A stretch of 64,000 nt of DNA. Origin: an uncultured Alistipes sp. Lineage in GTDB: Bacteria; Bacteroidota; Bacteroidia; Bacteroidales; UBA932. The notes beneath the pieces were generated by a model, which saw only the letters and a program-made list of their open reading frames with translations, made no database searches and was not told the origin of the DNA. This document shows, piece after piece, positions 60,258-64,000 of the stretch; the first letter of the stretch is position 1; the number at the start of each line of letters is the position of its first letter. The DNA is taken from the NCBI GenBank assembly GCA_902388455.1, contig CABMPD010000007.1, positions 1-64,000 on the forward strand. The letters are read 5' to 3'. The translations under genes were made by a program, and so were the position numbers.

Positions 60258-60956
60258 ATGAAGATACACAAGGAAGGAGCTGTCACGATACTTATGGCGA
60301 TCGTCTTCGCCGTACTTCTCGGCGGGACGTCATGGTACTTCGGCGCCCCGAAAGTCCTGTACTGGATACTTTTCTGCATCCCGATGGGATTCGCAGTATT
60401 CTTCATCTGCTTCTTCAGGGAGCCCAGGCGCAGGCCCACGGGAGACGGCCGCAGGATCACCGCGCCCGCCGACGGGAAGGTGGTCATCATCCAGGAAGTG
60501 GAGGAGCCGGAGTATTTCCACGGCCGCAGACTCCAGATATCGGTGTTCATGTCCTTCTTCGACGTGCATGTCAACTGGGCCCCTGTCTCAGGCACCGTTT
60601 CCTTCTACCGCTATCACCGCGGCTCCTATCTGGCTGCCTGGCACTCCAAGTCCTCCACCAAGAACGAAAGGACGACCATCGTCTTCAAGAATGAGGACGG
60701 GACCGAGGTGCTCTGCCGCCAGATAGCCGGACTCTTCGCCCGCAGGGTGGTCTGCTACGCAGAATACGACAAGAAGTTCAAGGCCGGACAGCAGATAGGA
60801 TTCATCAAGTTCGGTTCCAGGGCCGATGTCTTCCTGCCCCTCGGGACCAAGGTCAATGTATCCGTGGGAGACAAGGTCGTAGGAGCCGAAACCATCATAG
60901 CAGAGCTCAGTACTCCTGATTCTACCGACAGTTCAAATTTGAATATCAATCAATAA
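60258..60956 (+). CDS. psd: Phosphatidylserine decarboxylase (short family)
   Basis: 232 residues, the short bacterial Psd type. One or two N-terminal membrane helices are followed by ISVFMSFFDVHVNWAPVSG and the self-cleavage site KFGSRADVFLPLG, where the Gly-Ser bond is cut to make the pyruvoyl cofactor. It converts phosphatidylserine to phosphatidylethanolamine. It is 15 bases after cdsA. Confidence 0.93.
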   Translation: MKIHKEGAVTILMAIVFAVLLGGTSWYFGAPKVLYWILFCIPMGFAVFFICFFREPRRRPTGDGRRITAPADGKVVIIQEVEEPEYFHGRRLQISVFMSFFDVHVNWAPVSGTVSFYRYHRGSYLAAWHSKSSTKNERTTIVFKNEDGTEVLCRQIAGLFARRVVCYAEYDKKFKAGQQIGFIKFGSRADVFLPLGTKVNVSVGDKVVGAETIIAELSTPDSTDSSNLNINQ

Positions 60957-60968
60957 CAGCATACACCC

Positions 60969-62315
60969 ATGAAAAATTACTACCAAGCCAACCGCGAGAG
61001 ATTTCTCTCCGAGCTGTTCGAGCTGCTGAGGATACCCTCCATCAGTTCCGACCCCGCACACAAGGACGATATGTACGCCTGCGCCCGCAAGCTCACCTCC
61101 CTGCTCAAGGAGGCCGGAGCAGACAGGGCCGAGGTATATGAGACTACCGGACATCCCGTAGTCTACGCAGAGAAGATTATCGACCCGTCCCTGAAGACGA
61201 TACTGGTCTACGGCCACTACGACGTGCAGCCGGTGGACCCCATCGAGCTGTGGAAGTCCGCACCCTTCGAGCCTGAGATCCGTGACGGAGCCATCTACGC
61301 CCGAGGTGCCAACGATGACAAGGGCCAGTCCTTCATGCACATCAAGGCTTTTGAATACCTGGTGCGCAACGGACTCCAGAGACACAACATCAAGTTCATC
61401 CTCGAGGGTGAGGAGGAGATCGGCTCTCCTTCCCTGGCTTCATGGGCCGAGGAGCACAAGGACCTGCTCGCCTGCGACATCATGCTCGTATCCGACACCA
61501 CTATGATCGGTGAGGACGTACCCTCCATCAACTGCGGTATGCGCGGCCTGACCTACATGGAGATAGAGGTAACCGGCCCGAACAAGGACCTGCACTCGGG
61601 CCACTACGGCGGAGCTGTGGTCAACCCGCTCAACGCTCTCTGCAAGATAGTGGACGGCCTCATCGACGCCGACGGACGCATCACCATCGACGGCTTCTAT
61701 GACGACGTAGTGGAGCTTTCCAAGGCTGACCGAGAGCTGCTGGGACGCGCACCTTTCGACTTAGACGAGTACAAGCGGTTCTTAGACATCCCCGAGGTGG
61801 ACGGAGAGAAGGGCTACACCACTCCCGAGCGCACCGGTATCCGTCCCTGCCTGGACGTAAACGGTATCTGGGGCGGCTTCACCGGAGAGGGTGCCAAGAC
61901 CGTTATCGCTACCACGGCTCACGCCAAGATATCCATGCGCCTGGTGCCCAATCAGGACTGGAGACGTATCGCGGAGCTCTTCGCCAAGCACATCGAGAGC
62001 CACGTACCCAAGGGTGTGCGCGTGAAGGTGACCACCCACCACGGCGGCAACGGCTTCCTGATTCCCATCTCCTCCCCTGCCTATCAGGCCGCATCTAAGG
62101 CCATCTACGAAGTCTACGGCATCGAGCCCGTGCCCAGCCGCGGCGGCGGTTCGATTCCCATCCTGGCCGAGATGCAGCAGATTCTCAAGGCAGACCCGCT
62201 GCTGATAGGCTTCGGACTCGAGCGGGATACCATCCACTCGCCCAACGAGAGCTACCTGCTCTCCCAGTTTGAGAAGGGCATGGAGTCCATTGCTCTCTTC
62301 TACAAGTATTTCTAA
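60969..62315 (+). CDS. M20 family dipeptidase
   Basis: 448 residues. Metal and catalytic motifs are LVYGHYDVQPVDP, ARGANDDKGQ, LEGEEEIGSPS and LVSDTTM, with a lid domain in the middle (LHSGHYGGAVVNPLNAL). This is the CNDP/PepV-like M20 group that hydrolyses dipeptides. It follows psd after 12 bases and has a hairpin after its stop. Confidence 0.93.
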   Translation: MKNYYQANRERFLSELFELLRIPSISSDPAHKDDMYACARKLTSLLKEAGADRAEVYETTGHPVVYAEKIIDPSLKTILVYGHYDVQPVDPIELWKSAPFEPEIRDGAIYARGANDDKGQSFMHIKAFEYLVRNGLQRHNIKFILEGEEEIGSPSLASWAEEHKDLLACDIMLVSDTTMIGEDVPSINCGMRGLTYMEIEVTGPNKDLHSGHYGGAVVNPLNALCKIVDGLIDADGRITIDGFYDDVVELSKADRELLGRAPFDLDEYKRFLDIPEVDGEKGYTTPERTGIRPCLDVNGIWGGFTGEGAKTVIATTAHAKISMRLVPNQDWRRIAELFAKHIESHVPKGVRVKVTTHHGGNGFLIPISSPAYQAASKAIYEVYGIEPVPSRGGGSIPILAEMQQILKADPLLIGFGLERDTIHSPNESYLLSQFEKGMESIALFYKYF

Positions 62316-62335
62316 CAGCTGACACATCATCGACG

Positions 62336-62365
62336 GGTGCCGGAAGACGCTGATTTTCCGGCACC
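62336..62365 (+). terminator. Hairpin after the M20 dipeptidase
   Basis: GGTGCCGGAA (62336-62345) pairs perfectly with TTCCGGCACC (62356-62365). It is followed by TTGACTT rather than a clean T-run, so it may be a weak terminator or a processing site inside the operon. Confidence 0.6.
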
Positions 62366-62387
62366 TTGACTTAAATGCAATACCAAG

Positions 62388-63224
62388 ATGAACTACACTG
62401 AACTTTACGACAATATCCGGCGCAAGGGCTCATTCCTCTGCGTGGGACTGGACACCGATCCGGAGAAGATTCCGGCCTGCGTCCGGGAGCGTCACGGAGA
62501 CGCTTCCATGCTGGCTTTCAACAAGGCGATTATCGATGCTACTGCCCCTTACACCGTGGCCTACAAGCCCAATATCGCCTTCTACGAGGCCGAGGGTGTC
62601 GCAGGCTGGCAGCAGCTCGCCGAGACAGTCCGCTACATCCGCTCGAACTATCCCGACATATTCATCATCGCCGACGCCAAGCGCGGAGACATCGGCAACA
62701 CCGCTGACCGTTACGCCAGGGCCTTCTTCGAGACCATGGATTTCGACGCGGTCACCCTTGCTCCGTATATGGGTTCCGACTCCATCCGGCCCTTCCTCAA
62801 GCGTGAAGGCCGCTGGGGCATCGTCCTCGCCATGACCTCCAACAAGTCGGCCGAGGAGTTCGAGACCCTGCCCCTGTCTGACGGCATGCCTCTGTATGAG
62901 CGCGTGATCCGTGATACCGCCAGGAACGTGGATACCGAGTTCGGGGACTCCCGCGAGCGTCTGATGTTCGTCGTCGGAGCCACCAGACCTGAGAAACTGG
63001 CGGAGATACGCCGGTACTGTCCCGACCACTTCCTGCTGGTGCCCGGAGTAGGTGCCCAGGGCGGCTCGCTCGAAGAGGTGGCCCGCCACGGCCTCAACTC
63101 CCACTGCGGCCTGCTGGTCAACTCCTCCCGCGGCATCATCTATGCCTCCTCAGGCGAGGACTTCGCCGAAGCCGCCGGAGCCGCAGCGGCCGGGCTCGCC
63201 GCACAGATGCACGCCCTGCTGTAA
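62388..63224 (+). CDS. pyrF: Orotidine-5'-phosphate decarboxylase
   Basis: 278 residues, the longer (type 2) OMP decarboxylase. LCVGLDTDPEKIP, YKPNIAFYEAEG and the catalytic DAKRGDIGNTADRYA motif with the Lys-Asp pairs are clear, with LLVNSSRGIIYAS near the C-terminus. It is the last step of UMP synthesis. Its stop shares one base with the start of the next gene (TAATG). Confidence 0.96.
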   Translation: MNYTELYDNIRRKGSFLCVGLDTDPEKIPACVRERHGDASMLAFNKAIIDATAPYTVAYKPNIAFYEAEGVAGWQQLAETVRYIRSNYPDIFIIADAKRGDIGNTADRYARAFFETMDFDAVTLAPYMGSDSIRPFLKREGRWGIVLAMTSNKSAEEFETLPLSDGMPLYERVIRDTARNVDTEFGDSRERLMFVVGATRPEKLAEIRRYCPDHFLLVPGVGAQGGSLEEVARHGLNSHCGLLVNSSRGIIYASSGEDFAEAAGAAAAGLAAQMHALL

Positions 63225-64000
63225 TGAAAAGAGTCCTATTCTCCATCGCCCTCTTCCTGCTGACTCTCCACAGCACCGCATCCGCCGCCCCGGAAGAGAG
63301 CAGCACTCTATGGAAAGGCCGTGGATGGGAGGGCCGTATCTCCCGGGACGGATGCCTGGAGCAGATTGTATTTTTCCATGACAGAGGCAGGGACAATGAC
63401 ACCGTTCCCTTCTTCAAAGCCGCGGAACAGTTCCGGGGCCCCTCCTTCTATGCTGTCCTAGGCAGCGGGGAGACAGTGGATGCCGCCTGGATTCCGGACG
63501 GGCATCTCTCCTACCGTGCGGGGATTGACGGGGTGGAATGCTCATTGACCTATACCTCGTGGAAAGGGGAGCCGGCCCTGCGGATTACCCTCACCAACCG
63601 CGGACACGTTCCCTTTCAGCCCGTCAAGGCCGGACTCCGGATGGGCATTGACACCTATATGGACACCTATCCCGAATGGTTCGGAAAATATTTTCCCACC
63701 CTCATGCGCAATGAGAAGACCCATTTTACAGGATACCTCCAGACCCCTTCCGGCCACACCCTCGGACTTGTATGCCCGCAGCCCGTGGCATCGTGGAGCG
63801 TAGAGTACAACCTCGGATATCAGGATCCCGCCCCTCACTGGTTCATGGGACACCGCATCGAATCCCTGAACATCGACCTGCTCAACGCCCTGCCCCTGCC
63901 CTCCCGCAATCCTCAGGACCTGTGGTGCCTGCGTCAGGGTGAGAGCCGGAGCTGGACCCTCGTGCTCATCGACATTGAAGACCCCGGACAGTTCGAGACG
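63224..64000 (+). CDS. Secreted protein, N-terminal part, possibly carbohydrate-active
   Basis: 259 codons are open to the window edge with no stop. A signal peptide (MKRVLFSIALFLLTLHSTASAA) is followed by a beta-rich region with many aromatic residues (YTSWKGEPALRITLTNRG, YPEWFGKYFPTLMRNEKTHF, PHWFMGHRIESL). The pattern resembles the N-terminal beta-sandwich of large Bacteroidetes glycoside hydrolases, but no catalytic site is in view. Codon use is typical of the flank. Start sharing one base with pyrF suggests translational coupling. Confidence 0.65.
   Translation, partial: MKRVLFSIALFLLTLHSTASAAPEESSTLWKGRGWEGRISRDGCLEQIVFFHDRGRDNDTVPFFKAAEQFRGPSFYAVLGSGETVDAAWIPDGHLSYRAGIDGVECSLTYTSWKGEPALRITLTNRGHVPFQPVKAGLRMGIDTYMDTYPEWFGKYFPTLMRNEKTHFTGYLQTPSGHTLGLVCPQPVASWSVEYNLGYQDPAPHWFMGHRIESLNIDLLNALPLPSRNPQDLWCLRQGESRSWTLVLIDIEDPGQFET

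Overview
The window reads as a chromosomal segment of a Bacteroidota bacterium, most likely order Bacteroidales. Three things point there: promoters of the Bacteroidetes TAnnTTTG (-7) type, Bacteroidetes-specific gene sets (rsfS-ftsH-cdsA-psd, Rho with a long disordered insert, LptD, DUF1573, 6-bladed propeller lipoprotein relics), and an anaerobic ferredoxin-dependent 2-oxoacid oxidoreductase. The genus cannot be fixed from sequence alone.

Region 1 (1-13290) is a surface-polysaccharide locus. It opens with a stop-truncated piece of UDP-glucose dehydrogenase. An AT-rich, mostly overlapping gene string follows: flippase, Fe-S F420-dehydrogenase-beta-like protein, pyruvyltransferase, EpsG/Wzy-like polymerase, two glycosyltransferases, a three-domain acyltransferase/carrier/ligase fusion, an alpha/alpha-toroid protein and a small hexapeptide acyltransferase. 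The string ends in a WecG/TagA glycosyltransferase and UDP-GlcNAc 2-epimerase of normal base composition. The fusion protein (7397-9643) is the best candidate for something undescribed: it appears to contain a whole activate-load-transfer acylation line, but its hexapeptide domain has no histidine.

Region 2 (13319-32867) is GC-rich core metabolism: an OmpA-like protein, a non-coding block with tandem repeats, RecQ, ATP-type PEPCK, an endonuclease/phosphatase-family protein, and a minus-strand five-gene operon for 5'-methylthioadenosine salvage through methylthioinosine (deaminase, phosphorylase, MtnA, HAD, metallo-hydrolase). Next is a six-gene operon that pairs an ADP-forming acyl-CoA synthetase with a four-subunit 2-oxoacid:ferredoxin oxidoreductase and a tiny membrane protein. 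A scar with two gene relics and three copies of a hairpin repeat precedes a thioesterase and umuDC.

Region 3 (32864-52434) is less GC-rich: a lipoprotein, RNase Y, a likely 6S RNA, ZapA and a ZapB-like coiled coil, then a nucleotidase, nitrilase and DAACS symporter operon. It continues with a polyprenol-phosphate mannosyltransferase and dihydroorotase, DUF1573-MeaB-10TM exporter, a ferredoxin, LptD-RidA-Rho, and amidase-MlaD.

Region 4 (52619-64000) carries dnaA-pepD-rpe, birA, and the long operon rsfS-ftsH-cdsA-psd-M20 peptidase-pyrF, ending in a secreted protein cut by the window edge. No tRNA, rRNA, CRISPR array or intact mobile element was seen.
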